This document shows positions 26,599-33,709 of a DNA stretch of 64,000 nucleotides, in pieces. The stretch's first letter is position 1. Every line of letters begins with the position of its first letter. The notes under the pieces are model-generated. The model saw only the letters and a program-made list of their open reading frames with translations. It was not told the DNA's origin and did no database searches. The stretch is from Vulcanimicrobiota bacterium (GTDB taxonomy: Bacteria; Vulcanimicrobiota; Vulcanimicrobiia; Vulcanimicrobiales; Vulcanimicrobiaceae), in assembly GCA_027459645.1 (NCBI GenBank), contig DAIDHQ010000019.1:1-64000 (forward strand), given 5' to 3'. The translations under genes and the position numbers were made by a program.

Positions 26599-27843
26599 TT
26601 AGCCGCGGACTTTGCCGAAGACTATCACGCCGTTGTGGCCGCCGAATCCGAACGAGTTGTTGAAGGCGATGCCCAGATCGGCTTTGCGCGCGACGTTCGG
26701 CACGTAGTCCAACGTGCATTCGGGATCGGGAAACTCGTAATTGATCGTCGGCGGGATGATGCCGTCGTGCAACGCCATCACCGTCGCGATACTCTCCAAG
26801 CCGCCGGCCGCACCGAGCGCGTGCCCGTGCATCGATTTCGTCGAGCTGACCGCCAAATGCGGATGTTCCCCGAAGACTTTCTGGATCGCTTGCGATTCGG
26901 CGATGTCGCCGAGCGGGGTGGACGTACCGTGCGCGTTGATGTAATCGACGTCGTCGGGTCTGATGCCGGCCGACGCGAGCGCGCGCGTGAGCGCCAGCAC
27001 GACGCCGCTGCCGTCGGGATCGGGCGCGACGATGTTGTACGCGTCGGCCGATTGGCCGTATCCCAGCACTTCGCAATAGATCTTCGCGCCGCGCGCCTTC
27101 GCGTGTTCGTACTCCTCGAACACCAACAGGCCGCAGCCTTCGGCCAGCACGAAGCCGTCGCGTTCTTTGTCGAACGGACGCGACGCTTTTGTCGGCTCGT
27201 CGTTGCGCGTCGACATCGCCTTCATCGAACAGAAGCCGCCGACGGCAAGCGGCGAGATGCAGGCTTCGGTTCCGCCCGTGACCATCGCGTCGGCATCGCC
27301 GTGCGCGATCGCGTTATAGGCCGTCGCCAAAGCATCGTTTGCCGACGCGCATGCGCTGGCCGTCGAGAAAATCGGTCCGCGGAAATGGTAGGTCATCGAG
27401 ATGTGCGCGGGCGCGGCGTTCGCCATCAGCATCGGAATGAAGAACGGCGACGTCTTCGTCCAGTTGCCCACCTGCGCGGCTTTTTCGGACTCGTGCCAAA
27501 ACGTGATGATGCCGCCGATTCCCGTGCCGATGACCGAGCCGACCCGATCGCGGAAGGCCTGATCCTCGGGCAGGTTCGCATCGTCCATCGCTTCTTTTGC
27601 CGCGACCGCAGCGAACTGCGAGAAGCGGTCCATGCGGCGGACCTCTTTCTTGCCCACGACCTCGTCGGCGTTGAGGTCTTTGACCTCCGCCGCGATCCGG
27701 GTCGGAAAGACGCTGGGATCAAAAACCGTTATAGGCCCGACACCCGACTCTCCGGCGACCAAACGGCGCCAGAACTCGGGGACACTATTTCCTAAGGGCG
27801 TCACGGCGCCGAGGCCCGTGACGACTACACGTCGCTTATCCAA
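26599..27843 (-). CDS. fabF: 3-oxoacyl-ACP synthase II
   Basis: A 414-residue condensing enzyme that elongates fatty acids by joining acyl chains to malonyl-ACP. The catalytic triad is Cys165 (in ACASAND), His305 (in NAHGTSTPLGD) and His341 (in MHGHALGAAGG). Translation seems to start at a TTG at 27843 with GAGG close upstream, since MDKRRVVVTGLGAVTP is the family N-terminus. The ACP gene often found just upstream is not here; a divergent secreted protein begins 55 bases away. Confidence 0.96.
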   Translation of the reverse strand: MDKRRVVVTGLGAVTPLGNSVPEFWRRLVAGESGVGPITVFDPSVFPTRIAAEVKDLNADEVVGKKEVRRMDRFSQFAAVAAKEAMDDANLPEDQAFRDRVGSVIGTGIGGIITFWHESEKAAQVGNWTKTSPFFIPMLMANAAPAHISMTYHFRGPIFSTASACASANDALATAYNAIAHGDADAMVTGGTEACISPLAVGGFCSMKAMSTRNDEPTKASRPFDKERDGFVLAEGCGLLVFEEYEHAKARGAKIYCEVLGYGQSADAYNIVAPDPDGSGVVLALTRALASAGIRPDDVDYINAHGTSTPLGDIAESQAIQKVFGEHPHLAVSSTKSMHGHALGAAGGLESIATVMALHDGIIPPTINYEFPDPECTLDYVPNVARKADLGIAFNNSFGFGGHNGVIVFGKVRG

Positions 27844-27898
27844 AACCTCACCAAGTTACCACGGCCCGGCAACGGCCCCTTGTGGTTCCGGTGGTAAA

Positions 27899-28297
27899 AT
27901 GGACTCAAGCATGCTTTTACGCCGCCTGTTCCTTGCCACCGCTGCCTCCGCCCTCGCGGGCGCGCTGATGCTGCCGGCTGCAGCAGATCAGGTCTTCCAA
28001 AGCGTCTCGACCGGAAAACTGCCGGCACCGACCGCCACGTATAACCCCAACAACGTGACGATCGACTACCTCTACTATCCCTGCGGCTATGGCAACGGCC
28101 AGGGCAACGGGCGCTTTAACCCGTTCAACGCCCAGAACCACAGCGGACCCATCTCGCCGCCGCCCGGACGCAACATCCCGCGCGGCCGCCGGCCTTACCC
28201 GCCCTACTGCAACTACGGCAACAGGTTCAAGGGACGGCCCCCGATGCCGCCCAACCCGGGCCGGCGCGTCATACCCCTGGCTACGCCGAGAAGCTAA
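27899..28297 (+). CDS. Secreted Pro/Gly/Asn-rich protein, unknown
   Basis: A 132-residue protein with a strong signal peptide (LLRRLFLATAASALAGALML, cleavage near PAAA-DQ). The mature chain has a short ordered part with DYLYYPCGYG, then a disordered tail rich in Pro, Gly, Asn and Arg. Two cysteines lie in YPC and YCN contexts. ATG 27899 or ATG 27911 may be the start; GGTGG upstream favours the first. It is divergent from fabF, and its 3' end overlaps the next gene tail-to-tail by 17 bases. I recognise no family. Confidence 0.65.
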   Translation: MDSSMLLRRLFLATAASALAGALMLPAAADQVFQSVSTGKLPAPTATYNPNNVTIDYLYYPCGYGNGQGNGRFNPFNAQNHSGPISPPPGRNIPRGRRPYPPYCNYGNRFKGRPPMPPNPGRRVIPLATPRS

Positions 28298-28847
28298 AGA
28301 CCGGCGCGGGGTAGACCCCGGCGACCGCGATCTGACGGATCGTCTGAACGATGCGCTGCACTTGCGAGCCGCTGACCGGCTCCACGTACTGCGGCGTGCT
28401 GGACGGCGGCAGCGAGGGCGCCGAGGTTATCGACGGCACGCTCGAGATATTGGCGGGGGTCGTCGTAAGCGCAAAACTGATCGGGCCCGACGGCGCGGCG
28501 GCCGGCGACGTACCGCCGCCTTGGCCCACGAGGGCGTGGGAAACGGCCGGATTGGTCGCGCCGATGGCGTTGGTGGTGTTCGGCGCCCCGCCCACCGGCT
28601 GGTTGGTAAAGCCCACGATCGCCGAATTTAAACGCAAAATCGCCTGAAAGACCGGCGCTGCCGTGAGGGAGAGGTTGGCCGGGACCGATGGATTGCCGGT
28701 CCTCTGAACCGGTACCAGGTTGGTATTCGGGCTGCCGTAGGGCGGCGTAGGAGAGGTCGGGGACGCCCCGCCGAGGGAGAGCGCCTGAAAGACTTGCGGC
28801 CGCGGATAGAGCTGCCCGCCGCCGAATCCGATGACTCCGAATGACAC
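28281..28847 (-). CDS. Low-complexity Ser/Thr/Pro/Asn-rich protein, unknown
   Basis: A 188-residue protein lacking a clear signal peptide. It starts with a Gly-rich [16 protein letters not shown], continues as a Pro/Ser/Thr/Asn-rich low-complexity region, and ends with a short predicted helix ([16 protein letters not shown]) and a hydrophobic tail. The GTG at 28847 is preceded at seven bases by GGAGG, which supports real translation. It is convergent with the secreted protein gene and divergent from rpmA. Function unknown; possibly a surface or envelope component. Confidence 0.6.
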   Translation of the reverse strand: MSFGVIGFGGGQLYPRPQVFQALSLGGASPTSPTPPYGSPNTNLVPVQRTGNPSVPANLSLTAAPVFQAILRLNSAIVGFTNQPVGGAPNTTNAIGATNPAVSHALVGQGGGTSPAAAPSGPISFALTTTPANISSVPSITSAPSLPPSSTPQYVEPVSGSQVQRIVQTIRQIAVAGVYPAPVFSFSA

Positions 28848-28876
28848 GCCGTGGCCTCCGTCCCTATTTTAGCACC

Positions 28877-28906
28877 TTGCACGGCCGGTGGGGCCTTTGC
28901 TATACT
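28877..28906 (+). promoter_or_regulatory. Promoter of rpmA
   Basis: TTGCAC at 28877-28882 and TATACT at 28901-28906 are separated by 18 bases, close to the sigma-70 consensus. The expected transcription start is around 28912-28914, only two to four bases before the rpmA ATG at 28916, so the message would be nearly leaderless. No Shine-Dalgarno sequence precedes the ATG. Confidence 0.7.
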
Positions 28907-28915
28907 CTCCCGGCT

Positions 28916-29200
28916 ATGTTCGTTTTCGACCTTCAACTGTTTGCGTCCAAGAAGGGCGCCGGTTCGACCCGTAACGGCCGCGACTCGAACGCCCAGCGCC
29001 TCGGCGTGAAGCGGTTCGGCGGCGAGCGCGTGCTCGCGGGGAACATCCTGGTCCGCCAGCGTGGAACGAAGTTCTATCCGGGCGACAACGTCGGCATCGG
29101 TAAGGACCACACGCTCTTCGCGCTCGTTGAAGGCACCGTGGAATTTTCGACGCGACGCAACAAGAAGCACATCAACGTGCGTCCGTTCGCGGCCGTCTAA
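28916..29200 (+). CDS. rpmA: Ribosomal protein L27 with N-terminal extension
   Basis: A 94-residue large-subunit protein whose mature N-terminus reaches the peptidyl-transferase centre. It starts [10 protein letters not shown] and then [14 protein letters not shown], where the second part is the normal L27 N-terminus. The extra segment resembles that of Firmicutes L27, which the cysteine protease Prp removes after a FFA-type sequence. Neither prp nor rplU, the usual neighbours, is next to it. A near-consensus promoter lies directly in front and a strong terminator 22 bases after the stop. Confidence 0.97.
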   Translation: MFVFDLQLFASKKGAGSTRNGRDSNAQRLGVKRFGGERVLAGNILVRQRGTKFYPGDNVGIGKDHTLFALVEGTVEFSTRRNKKHINVRPFAAV

Positions 29201-29221
29201 GCACAAGAAAGAGATGCCGGA

Positions 29222-29250
29222 GAGGGCCGTTTCGGCCCTCTTTGTTTTTC
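29222..29250 (+). terminator. Rho-independent terminator after rpmA
   Basis: A perfect 8-base-pair stem GAGGGCCG/CGGCCCTC with a TTT loop is followed by TTTGTTTTTC. It separates rpmA from obgE by ending at 29250, only 13 bases before the obgE ATG, so obgE must be read by readthrough or have its own start site. Confidence 0.85.
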
Positions 29251-29263
29251 TAACCGATACGCG

Positions 29264-30529
29264 ATGCAATTCATCGATGAAGCGACGGTCACGGTCGCAG
29301 CCGGTAACGGCGGAGACGGCATCGTCGCATGGCGTCGCGAGAAATACATCCCCAAAGGCGGTCCGGCCGGCGGCGACGGCGGCGCGGGCGGCAGCGTCTA
29401 TATCGAAGCGACGCCCGAACTTTCGACGCTCGTCGAGTTCCGCTACAAGCGTCAATTTCACGCCGAAGCCGGCAAAGCCGGCGGTCAATCCAACAAATCG
29501 GGGCGCAGCGCGCACGATCTGACGATTCCGGTTCCGGTCGGTACGATCGTCTATCGCACCCTCGAAGGTAAATCCGAAGCGTTTCTTGCCGATCTCGCGC
29601 ATCCGGGCGATCGCATCATGGTTGCCAAAGGCGGCAAGGGCGGACTCGGCAATCAGCATTTTGCAACGAGCACGCGGCAAGCGCCGCGCATCGCCTATAA
29701 CGGCGAGCCGGGCGAACGCGCATCGGTGCGGCTGGAGTTGCGTCTGTTGGCGGATTGCGGCGTCATCGGCGTTCCGAACGCGGGCAAGTCGACGCTGCTT
29801 TCGGTGGTGACCGCGGCGCGTCCGAAAATTGCCGACTATCCGTTCACGACGATCGAACCGCAACTCGGCGTCGTGCGCGTTTCGGACGAAGAGTCGTTCC
29901 TGATGGTCGACGTTCCGGGCCTTATCGAAGGCGCGCACGAAGGCGCGGGCCTGGGCGATCAATTCCTCAAGCACGTCGAACGCACGCGCGCTCTCGTGCA
30001 TTTGCTCGACGGGGCGAAGCCGCTCGAGGAGATGCTGCACGACAAGAGCACGATCGAACGCGAGCTGGGCGCGTGGAATCCGAAATTGCTCGATAAGCCT
30101 GCGCTGCTGGTGGTGAGCAAACTCGATCTTCCCGATGCGCGCGAGCGCTTCGAAGAACTGCGCTTGCAGTATCCCGAGGTGCGCGGCATCAGCTCGGCGA
30201 CGCAAGAAGGCGTGCAAGAGCTCGTCTATGCCGTGTGGCAGACGATCAAGGATGCGCCGATGCCCGAAGTCGTGACCCCTCCGCCGGCGGATATCGAACT
30301 CGTTCCCCGCGACGCATTTGCGATTACGCGCGAATCCGACGGCACGTTCGTCATCGCCGGCGAACGCATCGAACGGCTTGCGGCCGTGACGAATTTCGAT
30401 TCGGACGAAGCACTCGCGCGCTTCGAACGCGCGCTTGCAAAAATGGGCGTCGAAAAGAAACTGCGTGAACTCGGCGCCGCGGAAGGAGATACGGTCCGCA
30501 TCGGGCACTACGAGTTCACCTATTCATGA
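29264..30529 (+). CDS. obgE: GTPase Obg, ribosome assembly
   Basis: A 421-residue GTPase acting in late 50S assembly and stress control. The glycine-rich Obg fold covers 1-160 (GNGGDGIVAWRREKYIPKGG, GKGGLGNQHF). The G domain follows, with G1 GVPNAGKS at 169-176 and G3 DVPG. Residues about 345-421 form the OCT domain, which many Obg proteins have. It overlaps nadD by four bases (ATGA). Confidence 0.96.
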   Translation: MQFIDEATVTVAAGNGGDGIVAWRREKYIPKGGPAGGDGGAGGSVYIEATPELSTLVEFRYKRQFHAEAGKAGGQSNKSGRSAHDLTIPVPVGTIVYRTLEGKSEAFLADLAHPGDRIMVAKGGKGGLGNQHFATSTRQAPRIAYNGEPGERASVRLELRLLADCGVIGVPNAGKSTLLSVVTAARPKIADYPFTTIEPQLGVVRVSDEESFLMVDVPGLIEGAHEGAGLGDQFLKHVERTRALVHLLDGAKPLEEMLHDKSTIERELGAWNPKLLDKPALLVVSKLDLPDARERFEELRLQYPEVRGISSATQEGVQELVYAVWQTIKDAPMPEVVTPPPADIELVPRDAFAITRESDGTFVIAGERIERLAAVTNFDSDEALARFERALAKMGVEKKLRELGAAEGDTVRIGHYEFTYS

Positions 30530-31131
30530 AGCTCGGCATCTTCGGCGGGACGTTCGATCCCATCCACAACGCGCATCTGTTTCTCGCGGAGTCGGCCCGC
30601 TTATTGGAAGGGCTCGATCGCGTGCTCTTCGTGCCGACGCGCGTGCAGCACTACCGCAACGCCGCGCAGGTGAGCGCGGAACACCGCTGCGCGATGGTGC
30701 TCGGTGCAATAGCCACGAATCCGAAATTCAAGCTCGACGACACCGATCTGCGCCCCGACGCGACCGGCTACACTGCCGATTTGCTGCCGCGGTTGCGCGA
30801 ACGGTATCCCGGCGACTCCCTGACGTTCATCATCGGGGCGGATTCGCTCGCAAATTCCACCTGGGAGCGCTTCGACACCGTGCTGGAGCACTTGGACCGC
30901 TTCGTGATCGCGCCGCGACCGGGCGTGCGCGCCGAAGCGCTGCAGCGCGTGATAGCCGCGGTTCCCAAAAACCTGCGCGAACGGATCGCCACGCTCAACA
31001 TGCCCGAGCTCCCGGAGTCGGCCACGCTGATTCGCACCTTGCTCTCGCAGGGACGGAGCGTACGCTATCTCGTACCGGAGGCGGTATGGCAATACATCGT
31101 CGCGCAAAAGCTCTACGGCATTACGGAATAA
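30526..31131 (+). CDS. nadD: Nicotinate-nucleotide adenylyltransferase
   Basis: A 201-residue enzyme that joins ATP and nicotinate mononucleotide to deamido-NAD. The N-terminus MKLGIFGGTFDPIHNAHLFL contains the GGTFDPxHxGH-like nucleotide-binding motif, with Ala for Gly at the penultimate position. A C-terminal SATLIRTLLSQG fits the ISSTxIR motif. The obgE-nadD order is common; rsfS, which often follows, is missing here. The 3' end overlaps the next lipoprotein gene. Confidence 0.94.
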   Translation: MKLGIFGGTFDPIHNAHLFLAESARLLEGLDRVLFVPTRVQHYRNAAQVSAEHRCAMVLGAIATNPKFKLDDTDLRPDATGYTADLLPRLRERYPGDSLTFIIGADSLANSTWERFDTVLEHLDRFVIAPRPGVRAEALQRVIAAVPKNLRERIATLNMPELPESATLIRTLLSQGRSVRYLVPEAVWQYIVAQKLYGITE

Positions 31132-31520
31132 TCGTCGCGCTGCTGCTCGTCAGCGCGTGCAACAGCCACCCCGAGGAGCCGAACAACGCGCTCGTGTGCC
31201 AGCTCTATGCGGGGCAAGGCTCGAAGACCGAAGTGTTCGTCAAAGGCACCGTGCAGCGCGTGCTCGGCGATAGCCAAGGACCGAGCGGCGTGCACGAAGG
31301 GTATCTGCTGCAGTTGCGCCACGGCTGCGACGTTCTCGCGCGCATCGAAACCAACGAGACGTTGACGGGCCACATCCCGCTGCATAACGGCGAATCGGTC
31401 GAGGTGAAGGGCGAATACGAATACACGCCCGAGGGCGGCGTGATTCACTGGACGCATCGCGCCAGAAACGGGCGCCACATCAACGGCTACGTCTACGCCG
31501 GCGGCAAATACTACCAGTAG
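31086..31520 (+). CDS. DUF3465-type lipoprotein
   Basis: A 144-residue predicted lipoprotein with lipobox LLVSAC near residue 25. The C-terminal part (GEYEYTPEGGVIHWTHRA, then GYVYAGGKYYQ) matches the DUF3465 pattern of a small OB-like beta-barrel ending in a G-x-Y-Q motif. The function of DUF3465 is unknown. The ATG at 31086 lies inside the nadD end, an overlap of 46 bases in another frame; starts further inside would remove the signal. Confidence 0.75.
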   Translation: MAIHRRAKALRHYGIIVALLLVSACNSHPEEPNNALVCQLYAGQGSKTEVFVKGTVQRVLGDSQGPSGVHEGYLLQLRHGCDVLARIETNETLTGHIPLHNGESVEVKGEYEYTPEGGVIHWTHRARNGRHINGYVYAGGKYYQ

Positions 31521-31608
31521 CTACGAGTACGAAGGGCGCCATGATGCGAAGAACCGGCATTGTGCGAGTCTACCGGAGCCGACCGACGCCCCTGAGAAGA
31601 ACCGGGGA

Positions 31609-32208
31609 ATGCAGATCGTTCTCGCCAGTGCCTCGCCCCGGAGGCTCGAATTGCTGCGCTCGCTCGGTCTCGACGTCGTCGTGCGTCCGAGCGCCTACAG
31701 CGAGCCCGACCACCCCGGCGCCACGCCGCTGGAACTTGCCGTGCGCCACGCGCGCGAAAAAGCAACCGACGTTCGCAGCGCAAGCGGCGGGGACGCGCTG
31801 ATCGTCGCCGCCGATACCGTCGTCGACCTCGACGGCGTGGCGCTCAATAAGCCGGCCGATGACGGGGATGCCATCCGCATGCTCTCCCTGCTTTCAGGCC
31901 GGGAACACCGCGTCCACACGGCATTCGCACTCGCCGTCCCCGGTAACGAGGCGTTGATCGAGCGCGCTTCGACGACCGCGGTACGCTTCTACCAGCTCTC
32001 GCGTGAGGAGATTGAGGACTACGTGGCAACCGGAGAGCCCATGGACAAGGCCGGCTCGTACGGGATTCAGGGGCGCGCCGCCGCCTTGGTCGAGGGCATC
32101 ACGGGCGACTTTTATACCGTGATGGGCTTTCCGCTCGGCCGCTTTATTCGAACGCTGCGCGAGTTAGGTATTTCGCTGCCGACAACGAAGAAAAGGCCAC
32201 AATACTAG
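31609..32208 (+). CDS. maf: Maf-type nucleoside triphosphate pyrophosphatase
   Basis: A 199-residue house-cleaning enzyme, probably of the dTTP/UTP (YhdE) type. The N-terminus IVLASASPRRLELL is the Maf signature, ADTVVDLDG contains the catalytic Asp, and KAGSYGIQGRAAALVEGI near 145-165 is typical of the YhdE branch. It leads a shape cluster of mreC, mreD and a PBP2 gene, an order seen in many bacteria, although mreB is absent here. Confidence 0.93.
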   Translation: MQIVLASASPRRLELLRSLGLDVVVRPSAYSEPDHPGATPLELAVRHAREKATDVRSASGGDALIVAADTVVDLDGVALNKPADDGDAIRMLSLLSGREHRVHTAFALAVPGNEALIERASTTAVRFYQLSREEIEDYVATGEPMDKAGSYGIQGRAAALVEGITGDFYTVMGFPLGRFIRTLRELGISLPTTKKRPQY

Positions 32209-32229
32209 GGCTTTCCGGGGGCCGGTTTC

Positions 32230-33039
32230 ATCTTTACCTATCGCGACGAACGCAAACTCTTTGCGCTGATCGCCGTCATAATCGTGGCGGCGTTGATCGC
32301 GCTCGTGCAAATCAGCTCGCAGCGCAGCGGAAACGAAAGTCCGCTGACGACCGCGGTGATGAGCGTTGCATCGTTCGTTGAAACGGCCGCGAGCACGACG
32401 ATCAACGGCACGCGCAGCGCGGGCGCGAGCGTACTTTCGCTGCCGCAACTGGTCTCGCAGAACAAGTCGCTGACCGAGCGCAACGCGAAACTGCAAGAGG
32501 AGAACGTGCAGCTGCACGAACTCGCCGCGCAGTACGCGGCCGAAGCTCGCGTGCGGCCCGTCGTCGATACGAATCCCGGCGGCGTAGAGGCGCGCGTCGT
32601 CGGCTTCCCGCCCGAAAACGAATCGCGCACGGTGACGATCGACAAAGGATCGGCCGCCGGAATCAAACCCAACGACGGCGTGCTGGCCGCCGGCGGCGTC
32701 GTCGGCGAAGTGCGCTCGGTCACGCCGTTCGCAAGCAAAGTCGTTCTCGTAACCGATTACACCAGCCGCATTCCCGTGATTACGCGCGCCGGCCGCTACT
32801 GGGGCATCGCGCGCGGCAATCTCGCAAGCGTGCGCGTCGAATACATTCCGCAAGACGCGAAACTCAAAATCGGCGACGTCGTCGTAACCGGCGAAGGACG
32901 CTCGTTCCACTCGGGCATTCCGCTCGGCACGATCGATCGCATCGAACGCGGCGATTCGACGCTGTATCAGATCGCCATCGTTAAACCGTCGGCTCCCATC
33001 GGCTCCCTCGATCGCGTTGTCGTCCTCACGAAACACTGA
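32230..33039 (+). CDS. mreC: Rod shape-determining protein MreC
   Basis: A protein of about 269 residues: short cytoplasmic tail (FTYRDERK), one transmembrane helix (LFALIAVIIVAALIALV), a coiled coil near residues 75-100 (LTERNAKLQEENVQLHELAA) and a periplasmic beta-rich domain that links MreB to the elongasome. The frame is open from the maf TAG at 32206-32208, but contains no ATG, GTG or TTG before GTG 32284, which lies inside the membrane helix. I place the start at the ATC at 32230, downstream of GGGGG; an atypical start or a sequence error are the options. Confidence 0.8.
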   Translation: MFTYRDERKLFALIAVIIVAALIALVQISSQRSGNESPLTTAVMSVASFVETAASTTINGTRSAGASVLSLPQLVSQNKSLTERNAKLQEENVQLHELAAQYAAEARVRPVVDTNPGGVEARVVGFPPENESRTVTIDKGSAAGIKPNDGVLAAGGVVGEVRSVTPFASKVVLVTDYTSRIPVITRAGRYWGIARGNLASVRVEYIPQDAKLKIGDVVVTGEGRSFHSGIPLGTIDRIERGDSTLYQIAIVKPSAPIGSLDRVVVLTKH

Positions 33040-33184
33040 GTGCTCCGCCCCATACGCAACGTGACAGCCGCTCCGCGCTTCCCCGTCGTCGCTTCGTCGC
33101 TCATCGGTCATAACGCCATGGCGTTGCTCCCTCTTCGCTCCTCGCGTCAACGAAAACTCGCTGTCGCTTTGTGTCACGCGGCGC
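33040..33184. other. 145-base gap between mreC and mreD with dyad symmetry
   Basis: The gap is rich in CGCTTC/CGCTCC words and contains a perfect 14-base palindrome AACGCCATGGCGTT (33112-33125). CGTGACA at 33060-33066 pairs with TGTCACG at 33172-33178. No convincing gene or promoter is visible; it breaks an otherwise tight operon, so it may be an inserted repeat or a folded RNA segment. Confidence 0.4.
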
Positions 33185-33709
33185 ATGGCGCGAAACACTA
33201 AACTGCACATTCCGCGCGCCGTCGCACCGACGTGGTGGATCGCCGCGTTGTGGTTGCTCGCGGCCGCGATCGCGCAAGTGACGCTGATGCATTACGCCGT
33301 CGTGCGCAATGTCGAACCGAGCCTCGTGCTGGTGGCGGTCGTTTGGTATGCGTTGCGCGTGAACGCGATGCAGGCGGCAGCGTACGGTCTTGCTGCGGGC
33401 CTCCTGGAAGACGTTCTTGCAACGGGCACCGGCGCGGCGTTCACGATTTCGACGATGCTCGCGGCGCTGGTGGCACAAAGTATTTCGCGCGGCTTCTTTG
33501 CCGATTCGCTTCCGCTCGTACTGACGATCACCGTTGCGGCCACGCTCGTACGCCAGTTGATTTTCTGGGTGGTGTGGGGCTTCGAAGGGTACCCGCCGGG
33601 CCTCGCATGGGTGCACTTTCATGAAGCAATCGGCGCCTGCGTTGCAAACGCGTTACTGATGCTGCTCGTGATGGCCATCGCTCGCCGCTTCGATTCACGC
33701 TACGCCTAA
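33185..33709 (+). CDS. mreD: Rod shape-determining protein MreD
   Basis: A 174-residue inner-membrane protein with five or six hydrophobic helices and a short basic cytoplasmic tail (MARNTKLHIP at the start, RRFDSRYA at the end). The placement between mreC and PBP2 and the segment YGLAAGLLEDVLATGTGAAF, common in MreD, support the name. Its stop codon shares a base with the ATG of the PBP2 gene (TAATG). Confidence 0.88.
   Translation: MARNTKLHIPRAVAPTWWIAALWLLAAAIAQVTLMHYAVVRNVEPSLVLVAVVWYALRVNAMQAAAYGLAAGLLEDVLATGTGAAFTISTMLAALVAQSISRGFFADSLPLVLTITVAATLVRQLIFWVVWGFEGYPPGLAWVHFHEAIGACVANALLMLLVMAIARRFDSRYA

Noticed and set aside
28916-29000. Prophage capsid or protease link for the L27 extension
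   Set aside because: Similar cleavage motifs occur in some phage proteins, but the rest of this protein is ordinary L27 and no phage gene is nearby.
28628-30508. A 626-codon minus-strand frame opposite rpmA and obgE
   Set aside because: It covers two recognised genes and a terminator on the other strand and has no domain features.
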